DNA of 64,000 bases from Telmatactis stephensoni (lineage: Eukaryota; Cnidaria; Anthozoa; Actiniaria; Isophelliidae). Numbering within the stretch: position 1 is the stretch's first letter; every line of letters starts with the position of its first letter. A model generated the notes under the pieces. That model was not told the DNA's origin and did no database searches. It saw only the letters and a list, made by a program, of their open reading frames with translations. The stretch covers positions 1,485,501-1,549,500 of the forward strand of contig JALIZF010001938.1 of the NCBI GenBank assembly GCA_029948255.1, given 5' to 3'. Both the position numbers and the translations under genes were made by a program. Shown in pieces: positions 10,706 to 23,000 of this stretch.

Positions 10706-11389
10706 ACGTTATCACGCTTGGAGCTTGAAGAATTTGGAATCTTCTCTAACTTTTCCTTCGTTGATGCAAGTTTTGTTTCGTCCAAATAATCTAGCGCCGT
10801 GCAGAGCTTAGGCGCAAGTTGTCTGTTTGCTTTTCTTTTTGTTCTTTTAATACAACCGTCTTTCAATTTTCTCTTCTGCAACAAATCAAATCAAACTAAA
10901 CAACTCTATTTTCCTATAGGCTTCTAACATCTGAATTTTGTTAAGGGGTGAGACGCCGTGCACTAATTGCTTGGAGAGTGCATGGTGTTCAAACGAGACA
11001 AGTCAAAACTGCATCAATTCATTTGATCCTGGGCAAGTATAGATACAATGATCCATCACTTCATGATCATCAAATGATCATTAATAACTAAAGAGAAGAC
11101 CTTCTATGATTCTGAACCTTGAGAGTATATGCCTATCTTTCCCTTTAGGCGCGGCCAAACGGCATTAAACACTGTTTGGTGTCCAATATTGTTTGGTCCT
11201 CGAACATTTATTGGGGGGCCAAACGGCACGCATCAAACATCGCCGCAAACAACAGCGATCAAAAGTATTATGGGCTATAAAATCGGGCCGTAACTATGGA
11301 TACGAGGGAATAAGCAAGCGTCATATACGTGCGCGCATCAAACATGTTCGTTTTGGCCGGTCAAACAAATCCAACATTAGAGAGAGAAA

Positions 11390-11606
11390 GCATCACGTAC
11401 ACGGCAAACGGCAGAGTGGATCACGTGACCTACGAATTTCGCACTTGACTTTGCGCGTCTGATACTCAAACAAAAGAGAGACTTTTTACGTTTACGGCAA
11501 ACGCAAAATGACCCATCCTCGCTTTGAAACAGCCGCAACGCTAGACGCAGAAAAAGCAGGTCACGTGATCCTCTTTGCCGTTTGCCATTTCTCGTGTACG
11601 TGATGC
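11390..11606. mobile_element. TIR element downstream of MMP copy B
   Basis: The arms read GCATCACGTACACGGCAAAC and, inverted, GTGTACGTGATGC, with CACGTGACC / GGTCACGTG inside. Surrounding sequence (11141-11700) repeats CAAACGGCA and TTTGATG motifs and may be an outer element. Confidence 0.65.
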
Positions 11607-11776
11607 TTAATCTATTGCCCATCAAACACGAGAACAAAAGAAATATTTGATGTTGTTTGATTGAATGTTTGATGGAGTTCAAATTCTACCAAACATGTTT
11701 GATGCTCCCATTTCCCATTACTCGTCCTTTCATTCCCATTCCTTGTTCCAGTAACATTTGTGAATGTTGTCATTTC

Positions 11777-14607
11777 TCATACACTATTTTTCATACCGTA
11801 GATTTTTCTGATCCCTGCGATGTCATCAGGTGTCAGATCTGCGGTATTAGTACAGCATGTCGGCTTCATTACTGCATTTGCGACATCCGAATGATCAAGT
11901 CCAAGTGCATGACCAATCTCATGCGTAGCGACTTGTGGTAAGCCTACTTTAAATGGACTGTAGTTTTCATACGCTGACCACCATTCGTTCTCTTCAAAGT
12001 GGATGCGACCGCTCTGGGGTGCGTAAGCATGAGCGAGGGTGCCCCCTAAACCGTCAAAGTTGAATCTACACTTCTTCTCGACCCCTTTGACTCCATAATG
12101 CTCCGTGTATCCAAAACTAATCAGAAAAGTGACAAATAGTATTAATATACCTACTGCTAAGTTTAGATCACCTAATGTATGACCATCCATATTGCTGTGA
12201 TTTGCTTGCCAGTGGCAACTAAAGTCAATTCATAAGTATGGTTGGCCGGGTTTTCAGAGTTATCGTTTTTTCATAAAGAAATGGTGTATTTCATTGAAAT
12301 TAATAAAAACGTTTTCTATTTCTAAAACCCGCACCACTTCCCAAACAGCCCTGATTAGTTAGCTGTACATCCCGTGTCTTATACCAATGAATTATCTCTC
12401 TCACCTTAGTTTGAAGTGCGCTCTTTTTGGATCCAAAGTTCTCGTAAACTTTAGTTTTGGTGCTGCTGCAGCCCATCGGTCAAATGCCTCTTTAAATATT
12501 TTTATAAATTGGTCCTCGTATAAATCTTTACCAAACTGAATGTAGTACGTTAGGTCAGTTCTCCACCATCTTCTTCCTGGGAACACGACGTATCTGCGCA
12601 CGCGTGTTGGAAAGTCCGGGATATCGGCATTTCCACAACGTGGTTTCGCCATTTCCTCGATGGTTCGCTGGTCAAGTTTTCCAGTCACTGGGATATGCAT
12701 AAACTTTTGGTACATTTTGAGAGCTATGTTGACGTCATGATTACCTGAGCGAGCTCGATTTGACAGGTAACCATATTTGTGCAAGAAACTCTGGCAACAT
12801 AAACAAAACTTAGATTATGATATTGGTATGAAGACAATGTCGGAGAAAAAAGAACGGCGACAAGCTACTCGCACCTCAAACCTTCAGTAAAACGATAATT
12901 TACTATGCTACTTGCATCACAACAATTTCTGTAGTGCTCGACTCGAGTATATTAAGGCCTGGGTCAATCACTAATTGTATAAATTTTGGATAAAAAAATA
13001 TTTTGAAGACAAAGAACATCTAAATGAACGTTTTTCTTCTATAAGTTACTAAACTCGATGTCCTTAAATTTTTGAGGGTACTTTTAAGATGTCACGTGAC
13101 CTGATGACGTCACAGTGATGAAATATTGTATTGTAAACTTCAAAGCAAAATGCGGTCGTGGGTATAACCCCAGTCTTGAAAGTAACCATGCTTAACTATG
13201 AGCCTTAATGTGCTTCCAAACAAACAACCTGGAAAACCTGACTACAGTTTTTCTTTAGTGAGATAAAGCCCAAAACAGGTCACGTGACTTTTACATATTT
13301 CTTTTAAAAATGGAAAAAACTCAACAATGTAAAGTGGATGACAAGTTTTTCGGGCTGTATGTTGTGAAGCACATCCAGGCTCACAGTTAAGCATGGTTAC
13401 TTTGAAGTCTTAAGTAATACCCGCGACCGCATTTTGCTTTGAAGTTTACAACACAATATTTGATCACTGTGACGTCATCAGGTCACGTGACATCATAAAC
13501 GTACCCTCAAAAAATTAAGGACGTCGAGTTTAGTAACTTATGGAGGAAAAAAGTTGATTTAGATGTTCTATGTCTTCAAAATCATTTTTATCCGAATTTT
13601 AAGTAATTAACGATTGACCCAGGCCTTAATATACTCGAGGACCGCGCAACTTGAAATGGCTGTAGTTCTTACATGAAAGCACCCACAGTTATGACTTTTC
13701 GTTCACTTACTATACTACATAAAGACTGAAGTTTTTAATGGTATGTGTTTTATTTACATCGGAGTTACCATGACGACGGAACGATGACGTCACCGTTTTA
13801 GATTCCAAGCCCAATTTTATGCGTTTTTCGACCTAAACTTTTAAAACGACACAAAGACGTTAATTTATTAGGACTTTGCCTAGCAGCATACGAATTTTGG
13901 AGAAATTCGTATAAACAGATTTTGAATTATTTGAGGCGCAATTAATCACAAGTTACGTTCTTGTCAGTTTCGATTCAATAATAATGTTAAAAACAAAGCA
14001 GCATAACAACTCTTGACAACTCTTGAACTAGCTGTCCAAATGTTGTTCATGTATCTGACTACTTCTCACCGAAGGGAGAAAACAGTTGACAGAGAGATTT
14101 TTCTTTAGGAGCACTAAACGTTTTTGTATGAGTTTTGATAAAATTCAGCCCAATTTCATGTCTAAGTGGACGTACGCTGAAGGAGATCCAAAGCACTTTC
14201 TGACGTGCAACTTCGTTGAGAAGTAGTCTGATACATGAACAACATTTGGACAGTCGAAGAGTTGTTATGCTGCTTTGTTTTTATAAAATTACTAAATCGA
14301 AACCGACAAGAATTTGTGATTTTTGGGGTTAAAAAATTGCGCCTCGAATAATTCAAAATCTGTTTACTTGTACGAATTTCTCCAAAATTCGTTGAAAGGT
14401 TTATCCGTGTATCACAAATGCAAACCTTTTTTTTCTGATGATGACCCGAAATTCGTATGCTGCTAGGCAAAGTCCTTATCATCAACGCCTTAATTGTGTG
14501 TCCTCCTTAAATCAACATACCACGGCCGTTTCATCTTGAGTCAGTTTACCACATAGAGCTCCCTGGAACACTGCCACAAATAGCACTAGACACAATACCA
14601 AAGACAT
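11777..14607 (-). CDS. Matrix metalloproteinase, matrilysin-like, copy B
   Basis: Exons on the minus strand are 14521-14607, 12405-12790 and 11777-12116 (phases 0 and 2), giving 270 aa. The protein has a signal peptide (MSLVLCLVLFVAVFQG), a propeptide with switch PRCGNAD, the furin-type RVRR, and a catalytic domain with FDGLGGTLAHAYAP, HEIGHALGLDH (His223, 227, 233) and VMKP (Met241). It ends GIRKIYGMKNSV, which is where a catalytic domain should stop, so no hemopexin domain follows. It is strongly similar to copy A through all exons and the promoter. Intron 1 holds two large fold-back elements (12942-13639 and 13870-14478) that copy A lacks. Expected role: secreted, furin-activated protease. 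Confidence 0.9.
12942..13639. mobile_element. Long-armed fold-back element, CTCRAGTATATTAAGG family, copy 2
   Basis: The ends are CTCGAGTATATTAAGGCC and GGCCTTAATATACTCGAG; the arms continue inverted for about 280 bases each, past GATGACGTCACAGTGAT / ATCACTGTGACGTCATC. It lies in intron 1 of MMP copy B. Confidence 0.85.
13870..14478. mobile_element. Fold-back element in intron 1 of MMP copy B
   Basis: AGGACTTTGCCTAGCAGCAT at the left is mirrored by ATGCTGCTAGGCAAAGTCCT at the right; imperfect arms of about 200 bases carry ACAAAGCAGCATAACAACTC / GAGTTGTTATGCTGCTTTGT. The loop is near 14050-14220. Confidence 0.8.
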
Positions 14608-14752
14608 GGTGTTGCTGATATCAAACGATTTGTAGTAGTCTCGCTGTATATACTATAGTTGGTATTGAATCAGCTTAAAAGAATACTGGCCAGTGTTTAC
14701 TCAATATGGTATCCCTGTGTATTCACGTGACCAGCTGAAACATTTCAGCTGT
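14608..14752 (-). promoter_or_regulatory. Promoter region of MMP copy B
   Basis: It matches the region upstream of copy A nearly base for base, with the same TATA-like element (14645-14655, minus strand), and ends with CACGTGACCAGCTG in plus-strand reading. The two genes are therefore likely to share expression control. Confidence 0.6.
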
Positions 14753-16928
14753 ACAACTGCTTCACTAGCTTGCTCTTGCAATCCCTTTACAGATGTGTTT
14801 GATAGTTTGTACTCTGTTTTATTATTGTTATATTATATTATTTCATTCATGGATACTATCAAGAGACCGTAATACTAAGAAAGCGAAACTCGTGCATTGA
14901 TTTTTAGGCGATGTGCTTTGCGCTTAAGGTACGTAGTTCCGGAATCTTGCTAGAGCAGATTTCGTACGAGTGTGAAACGGACCGCGCCGTGCCGTAACTG
15001 TGTCAGTGCCGCGTTGTCTATAAAAACATTCGAAATTCCTGCCGTAACCGTGCCGTGGGGTGCCGTTTTCACAGTTATACGAAATCTACTCTACTGGGCA
15101 TCTCCCGCACGCGAGAACATTGGATTCACAGTGGGGAGTCTCGACACCAATGATCAAGCGATTGGAAACTTTAGTGGAGAAAAGTAATATTTTGTCATCC
15201 AATTAAATACCGGAAAAAATTTAATCAAGAAACATTGTACACTGTGTAATTTAGGTATTTAACCTCGAAATTTTAAATTTAGTTAGTTATTCATCGAAAA
15301 AGCCAGCGAGAAAATTGCTAAAATGGGAGAAATTTGTTCGTTTTTTTGTTTTGTCTTTTCTGCTTTTCTAACTCTTTATTCGAGACTATACTTGTTACTT
15401 TTTCGATTTAAAAAATAAGAATACTTCATTGAAGGCGGGTTTGTCGTAAATTTTCGACATTTTTACAACTCCTTACACATTTCAGAGCGCGTAATCGAGT
15501 AGAAAATCTTCTAGAATGCCCTTATAGACCTATTTGACTGGTAGGGTAACCCTGGGAGGTGAGACAACATTTTCTCACATTAACATATAACTTACCTTCC
15601 CGGGGCGAGACAGCTCAGCATCATATGCGCGCGCACGCTAATTTTCTAGCGAAAAATGCAGTTTGGCTTACTGTGTCCTCGAAAACCAGGTTTTACGAAC
15701 TCCATATAAATGCTCTGTAAAATTGTCTCGGGGGAGGGCTGTCTCGGGTACCCGAGACGTTTCTCCATATTGTATAAGCAAGGTCCTTAGACGAGCACAT
15801 CGTGAGGGTAAAAACGAGACGAACGCACGTTGATCGCGAGACGCAGTCGTCGTCGTTTGTGCGTCTATTTGATTGTCTGCCGAGACGATTTTTCGTTCCA
15901 TCTTTTATCTAGACGGATCGACAGATTGTCGGAAAACCACTGAAATTCAAATTTATTGGAACGAGTACTCAAATGATCGAGAATGGCACTATAGCAGAGA
16001 GTGTTAAGTGTTTTTCAGCTTCGTCTTTTTCGTCTGGACAGACAAGTCGTCAAAAACATAGATGAAATTCATACATATACAACACGAACAAATCTTGTGT
16101 GGAAGAGACCATTTACTGGTTCAGATCATTTTCCAAAATGAACAGGAAAGGGAATGGACTGCGAAATGTTGAACTCAGAAGACACAAGTCTTCACGACTT
16201 AATACTGAGTCAGGCATAACTACAAAACAAAAATCTAATATACAGCTATTGCAAAAAACGTTTATCCTCGGTTTATTGTGTGTTTATCAAAACCCAAATA
16301 CATCGTATTCTTTTATATAATCTGCGCATCTAAGACGCTCAGGGAAATCTGTCACGTACGTCACCCACAATGCATTTTATGTCAGAACGCTACATTTTAC
16401 GTTTGAACAACAAACCAAGACAACCTTCTGTGAGATACAGTTAATCGACATTTATACACAGTATATGTTACGGGACGTTAAATTTACATTTTCGCGCGAA
16501 ATACTGTGCACGAGGAATTTAATATTTATAGCCAATGAGAGCCAGAGATGTCGATTATAGAATGATGATTTTATGACATCATATGTGTAATGGTCAAAAT
16601 GTCTTTATCTGAACAAAGTTCTTGAGATTGGTTGTATAAAAATACAGTGTTTCATGACGTAAGCCATTTTCATTTATTTAAAACTTGAATGTTATCATTT
16701 AATCATTTTATTTTTACTGATAAAGGTTTAAAATTTAAGTTATCAAAATGTGAACTTGTGACTGTTGTTATGGGTGTTGCATTAACCTTACAACTATTTA
16801 AGCGTCCATTTTCTTGGTGGGATGACCCCTCAGTTGCTTAGAACAAAAAAGGTTTACCCTACTGCAAGGGTCACACTACCTTCATTTACACAGGGTCTAA
16901 CTAGTAAAATCTACAAACTATATCAATG
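14753..16928. other. Intergenic; MITE remnants, no gene seen
   Basis: It includes a remnant of the CAAGAGACCRTAATACTAAG family at about 14860-14900 and the TIR MITE at 14951-15093. From 15100 to 16928 I see GAGACAA/CCCGAGAC-type repeat sequence (15540-15780) and AT-rich DNA but no supportable exon. Confidence 0.5.
14951..15093. mobile_element. TIR MITE, TAGAGCAGATTTCG family, copy 3
   Basis: The ends TAGAGCAGATTTCGTACGAG and CGAAATCTACTCTA are inverted; the centre reads GTCTATAAAAACATTCGAAA as in the other copies. Confidence 0.8.
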
Positions 16929-17029
16929 CTAGACGTCTGGTAAGAGATTTTCATCATCAGTGTCTGCATTCCTGTCGTCTGCTAGGGCATCTTCTACAGG
17001 CTGAAAATACAAAAGCGCATTTGATCATC

Positions 17030-17069
<40 letters not shown>

Positions 17070-20000
17070 GCGGGAAAATGTCCATGTTGACGTAAGTACT
17101 TGGTGTATGCAACACCAATTGCATGGAACTCCAAGTATATCAAATACATTGTATATCAATAGATGTATCATCAATAGTCCACTTTCGATACATGGTTGAG
17201 TTACCCCACACAAAGGAATCAATACGAGGCTCCGGGGAATAATGCTTAGTAGTGCGTAACAAAACAATTGTTGAGTCGCGCACCACTAAGCATTATTCCC
17301 CAGAGCCTCGAACTGATTCTTTTGTGTGTGGCATCTCAACCATATATCGAAAGTGGGCTATTATACATTTATTGATACATTTGGTGTTGCATACACCAAG
17401 TACTTACCCATATTGTTCAGCTGTCTACTTGATGTATTATAATGAACCACACCTACATGTAGCTTCTTATCAATAGCCAGAACACTTCTTCTATTCCTAT
17501 ATTTACGAAGTTTCACACAATTTTGACAACTTTCATTTCAAGGACAATACATGGACAGACTAGTTCTCATTGTTCTTAGTTTAGCTTTAAGTAGAGAAAG
17601 AAAACCAAAACATGAAGTCCCATTTTCAAGTGCCATATATATAAGTGTATGTAAGAAGTTGGAGTGGAGGTAGTCTTACTTTGTATCTTGGTTTTGGTTT
17701 TGTGTCTCTGCACCGGCAAATAAAGTTACAGCCATCCTGTAATGGAATAAATGTTGATAAGTACTGTAACGGTCTCAAATTCGACAAAAACGGTTCTTTG
17801 TTTATTACGCTTGATCCTTACTCAATCGGTTCTCCTGACTTATCTGTTACATGATATCTAGAGGTCACGTCACGCAATCACTCAACCTGTCACACTGACA
17901 GTACTAATGACAAGCATCTCATCAGCTTTTACATAGAACACCAGTGAACATAACAATACTACAACACACTTAATTGTTAAAGTAAATTTACAGGAGGAGA
18001 AGAAAGGGAATAAAAGGGACAGAAGCTTGCAAAATAATCAACCCTTTCACAAAAGTAAATTCACAAATATTTGAGAGTTCTAGGAAAGAAACTCAAGTGT
18101 TCATTGTTAAGAAAAGGCCCACAATCCTACTTTCAAGTAAAGTAAGAAGCTTACAACTTGTAAGCTGACAAAGGTAGTTGGGGATTTCTTAAATTCATTG
18201 TAATTACTTACAGCTTGTAAGCTGACAAAGGCTATCTACAAGATATAGCTAAGGATTTGTTGAATACATTGTAATTACTTACAGCTTGTAATCCACCAAA
18301 GGCTATCCACAAGTTATAGTTAGGGATTTGTTCCAGGCCTTTTGCACCAGCAACAAATCTCTGATACAGGAACCCAAGGACCATATAAACGCTTGCCACA
18401 ATAAGGACACTAAAAATAAACAAAATTTAACATTGCATACATGTACGTTATATTTAATTTTAGCAAAGCTCAGACTACATGTCTCTGTCCTCTGATATAA
18501 ACATGGAAGCCAGCCAATCACCGTGCGCGTTATATCTCAAATATTTTATAATACACTATACTGCAAAATATCTGTAGAATAATCCTCGTCAAATCCATAC
18601 TCTAATAGAACGATGAATTGATAACGTTAGATACTACAAAAAGGATTTTATTGGCCACGTTTGAGGTATGTAGCTGATCTAGTCTAGTCTCATTTTTAGT
18701 TCTCCATACATTTCTTTATATTTTTCATGCACGTCACACACCAATGACTACGGAAAAATACAAAGAATTATATGGCAAACTTCTTAAAAGAAGTACTGAA
18801 AAAGCTGGGAATCGCCAACTGACTCTCTGAACGGCATAAGCCTTCTTTGCAGGGTAATTTAGATGTCCAATGAATGTAGCCAGAGATTAGATACCAGTGG
18901 CCAACACTGTTGAGTGTGAAATGGACCACACTGTGTTGTATCGCATTACCAGACAGCTGCTGCGATGTTAAAGGACAGTCATATGAAAACCACGCCCTCT
19001 CTCTCACTCCTATTCAACAACTAGTATGACTGACATACATATAATTCAGTTGGGTCACTGTGGAACGTTTATAGTAACTAACAAATATATATTTATAAAC
19101 ATTTTCATCACCATGACCTTAGAAAGGGGTTTATTTTTGACATTCTCCAAGTTTTTATAAATTCAGTAATTTTTGATATTTAGAACATCTCAACGAGGAG
19201 GAGGAGGAGGAGGAGGAGGAGGAGGAGGAGGAGGAGGAGGAGGAGGAGGAGGAGGAGGAGGAGGAGGAGGAGGAGGAGGAGGAGGAGGAGGAGGAGGAGG
19301 AGGAGGAGGAGGAGGAGGAGGAGGAGGAGGAGGAGGAGGAGGAGGAGGAGGAGGAGGAGGAGGAGGAGGAGGAGGAGGAGGAGGAGGAGGAGGAGGAGGA
19401 GGAGGAGGAGGAGGAGGAGGAGGAGGAGGAGGAGGAGGAGGAGGAGGAGGAGGAGGAGGAGGAGGAGGAGGAGGAGGAGGAGGAGGAGGAGGAGGAGGAG
19501 GAGGAGGAGGAGGAGGAGGAGGAGGAGGAGGAGGAGGAGGAGGAGGAGGAGGAGGAGGAGGAGGAGGAGGAGGAGGAGGAGGAGGAGGAGGAGGAGGAGG
19601 AGGAGGAGGAGGAGGAGGAGGAGGAGGAGGAGGAGGAGGAGGAGGAGGAGGAGGAGGAGGAGGAGGAGGAGGAGGAGGAGGAGGAGGAGGAGGAGGAGGA
19701 GGAGGAGGAGGAGGAGGAGGAGGAGGAGGAGGAGGAGGAGGAGGAGGGGTTTGTTTGTCCCTTCAGACCATCCCTGGTAGCAGCCATGCTTTTGTAAACA
19801 ACTTACACAATAAGGAGAATGGAGCCAGGACTGAGTGATTTTGTTGTTGGTTTAACTGTACAAGCTGCCTTGTTGTTGAGTTCAAACAAGTAATAACACT
19901 CATCAGTTACATTCCCAGAATGCCTGTATTCTTCAATAATTTTGAACGTTCCCTGAATGCAAATTAAAGCAAAAAGTAAACGAATAAATCAAATAATGAA

Positions 20001-23000
20001 CAAATGAATGAATAAATAAAATAAAGATAAACATAAAAAAGTGGAATGTTAAGCCATCCCAAATGCCCATATTACAGGGAAGTCTACCTTACAGGGGTGT
20101 CTATCTTATAGGGGTGTCTACCTTACAGGGGTGTCTACCTTACAGGGGTGTCTACCTTACAGGGTGTCTACCTTACAGGGGTGTCTACCTTACAGGGGTG
20201 TCTACCATACAGGGGTGTCTACCTTACAGGGGTGTCTACCTTACAGGGGTGTCTACCTTACAGGGAAGTCTACCTTACAGGGGTGTCTACCTTACAGGGG
20301 TGTCTACCATACAGGGGTGTCTACCTTACAGGGGTGTCTACCTTACAGGGGTGTCTACCTTACAGGGAAGTCTACCTTACAGGGGTGTCTACCTTACAGG
20401 GGTGTCTACCTTACAGGGAAGTCTACCTTACAGGGGTTTCTATCTTATTGGAGTAATCTACCTTACAGGGGTATCTACCTTACAGGGATGTCTGCCTCAC
20501 AGGGGTGCCTGCACAGAAATGAATGTCTTAACTGAGTTATGAAAACTGCTGTTATTTGCTCCTTTTCAGCTATGAAGTTAGTCAACACAATACTTTTATG
20601 AAGTTCAAAAAGCATATTATATGACAAATAAAACCTAAAAACAGTTGTGTTTCACTTACTGGACTTTCTGAACAAAAATCAGCTTTGACATTATACTTTC
20701 TTTCCCAATTTAATTGAACATTTTCATTTTTCTATATATCTAAGTATATAGGTAATCTTTCAGCATGATTTGTTTAATTAGATTTCAAGGCAAGATCCAA
20801 TGTTGGACTTAATGGTTAATTATTGATTCTAACCTTGTAAAGGTAATATAGGGTGAATTTGGTGATTTTATCACAATTTTGAACAATTTGGCCCTTTTCT
20901 GTCACTTCTCCTCCAGACATACTATACATACAAATCTGTATTTTATCACTGGCTACGCCAGCTGAAACAATTAACTGCAGACAGGTTGTTACAGTGCACA
21001 CTTGCATAAAACTCAACAGTGAATGTAACTACTGTTTAATACAGTAGTTACAACTGACATTAGCAGTTGCATCTCACATTACGTTTCATGCAACTGGACC
21101 CCAATTTTGTAAGTTGAGTATATAATTTCAAGATCAACATATATGCACCAGTACTTTGTGAGCACAGTCTCCCTTTACCTTCTCTGCAAACAAAGGAAGG
21201 GAGGGAGACTGCAGAAATTGTGTATTTTCTTTGTTGTGCCACTAGTCCAAGATTCTGAGTGATTAGATCCAGTCTGGTACAGATTTGAACCAGTTTTGAC
21301 ACACAGGTCTGTACTTACAAATGTATCTAATTATGCATTGTACAATAACAACAGCAAAAAGCAAAATGGCAAAGGAGTTGTCAAAGCACAGTTTTGAAAG
21401 AGCTATAACATTTTTATCAGAAGCAACAAGCTTAAAAATTTTGAAGCTTAAACTGATACCTGAGCAAAGAAAATCAATAGAAAGTTTTATGAATGCATGG
21501 CTGAGACATGCTTTTTTTGGTTTTTGGTCCCCATATATAGGACATAAGTTGCAGTTACAATGTAGTAATACTGATAATCAACCAGAAATCGTTAATGAAA
21601 CTGAAAACATTTTTTCAGCTTGGGAACAAGGCAGTCTCTTAACAACCATTGTACCTGCTGAAATAAATTAATTAATACATGACTTCTGCAGAGTGTCCCT
21701 TGCTCTTTCATTTATGGAGAAGGTAAAGACAGACTCGATCTGTTCACAGGGTAATGTACCATCAAATACAGAAAATAATGTAAAAAAACAATTAATTGAT
21801 CAGTAAGTAAGATCAGTAAGATCAATATGATTCCCTGCATAACTATGTAGTTATTATAGTATCAATACTTACAATGTTTGCATCAGGGTCACATGTAACC
21901 ATTACAGAACTTTTTCTTTTCATCTTATTACAATGAGAACCATAAGCATTACCATCTGGATAGGTTATCATAAACCAGTCCGCTGCAAAAAAAAGAAAAG
22001 AAAAAAAAAGACATTGATAAGAAAATGAAATGTAATAATAATAATAATAATAGACATTTTTATAGCGCCTATTCCTTGTAGTCCATAGGCGCTTTACAAT
22101 AGTGAAAAAAATTAATTTAATAAAAATATAATTGTAAAAAGTTAAAACTAGAAACTAGTGTCATCAATGTGCCAATGGTGAACTTGTTAAGAGTCTGTAC
22201 AGATTGACTAGAAATGCAATTTAGACATGATTGTATGCATGCATTCGATAGGTTTTGAAAGGCCAATTAGTGTATTTTAGTCATTTCTTTAAAAATCAAA
22301 AGATAAAGATTGAAGTAGTAGCCATTGTTGATGAGCAAACAACAGACACTTAATTGTCTTAGTAATGAGACATCTTTTGTTGAAGTTCATCCAAGATGGC
22401 CATCATGACATCACTTGCAAATCTTGATAGGTTTCATATTACAATGCTGACAGAGAAACACTTGCAAAACACATTATCCTCTTATGCAATGGCACATAAT
22501 GTAAGCATTATGATGTATTTGTTAGTAAACACTCGTGTCATCAACACTATGTGTAAACTACACTGTCTAATTTATCACTAACACTGCTAACAACTGTCTC
22601 TCATTACATTTATGTGTGATTACAGTCATATCACCTTGCATAAGCAGACACCCCCCCCCCCCCAACTTGTACACAAACACTAATGGTCCCTGTGTTTTTC
22701 CTTACTAATACTACATTTTGTACCTCCCATAAGTGGACACCTCTTACAGGTGGATATAAGCACCTTTTCAGGGTACACCAGGCTAAAATAACCTACCATG
22801 AGTAGACAGTAGAAGGATACAGGCAAAAGTATCACAAAACAATCTGGCTTTGATGCACATGATGGCACATGTAGTAAATGCTGTTGTTAATCATCCATCC
22901 ATCCATTGACAATGACTAAGGTGCTTGCTATGTGGGTGCATCCAGGACATCTTGCAACTGTGTTGCAACTGGGTAGGTGATAAACTATGTTGGTTATCAA

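Larger units (their letters stand above)
7433..11776. other. Intergenic between MMP copies, mostly mobile-element DNA
   Basis: It holds the tandem duplication at 7612-8394, and TIR or fold-back elements at 8625-8785, 9718-9847, 9865-10551, 10567-10705 and 11390-11606. The stretch 8400-8620 and 8790-9717 shows no supportable gene; a 22-codon open frame on the minus strand near 9130-9065 follows an acceptor-like site but nothing joins it. Confidence 0.5.

Noticed and set aside
15668..15901. 77-codon minus-strand frame with arginine-rich composition
   Set aside because: Lies in GAGACAA-type repeat DNA and has no splice or start context.
19155..19838. Long poly-Gly and poly-Ser reading frames
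   Set aside because: They are simply the (GGA)n satellite read in frame, inside an M6PR intron.
20063..20542. Repeating LPYRGVYLTG pseudo-protein
   Set aside because: Product of the 17-bp minisatellite, present in all three frames, intronic.
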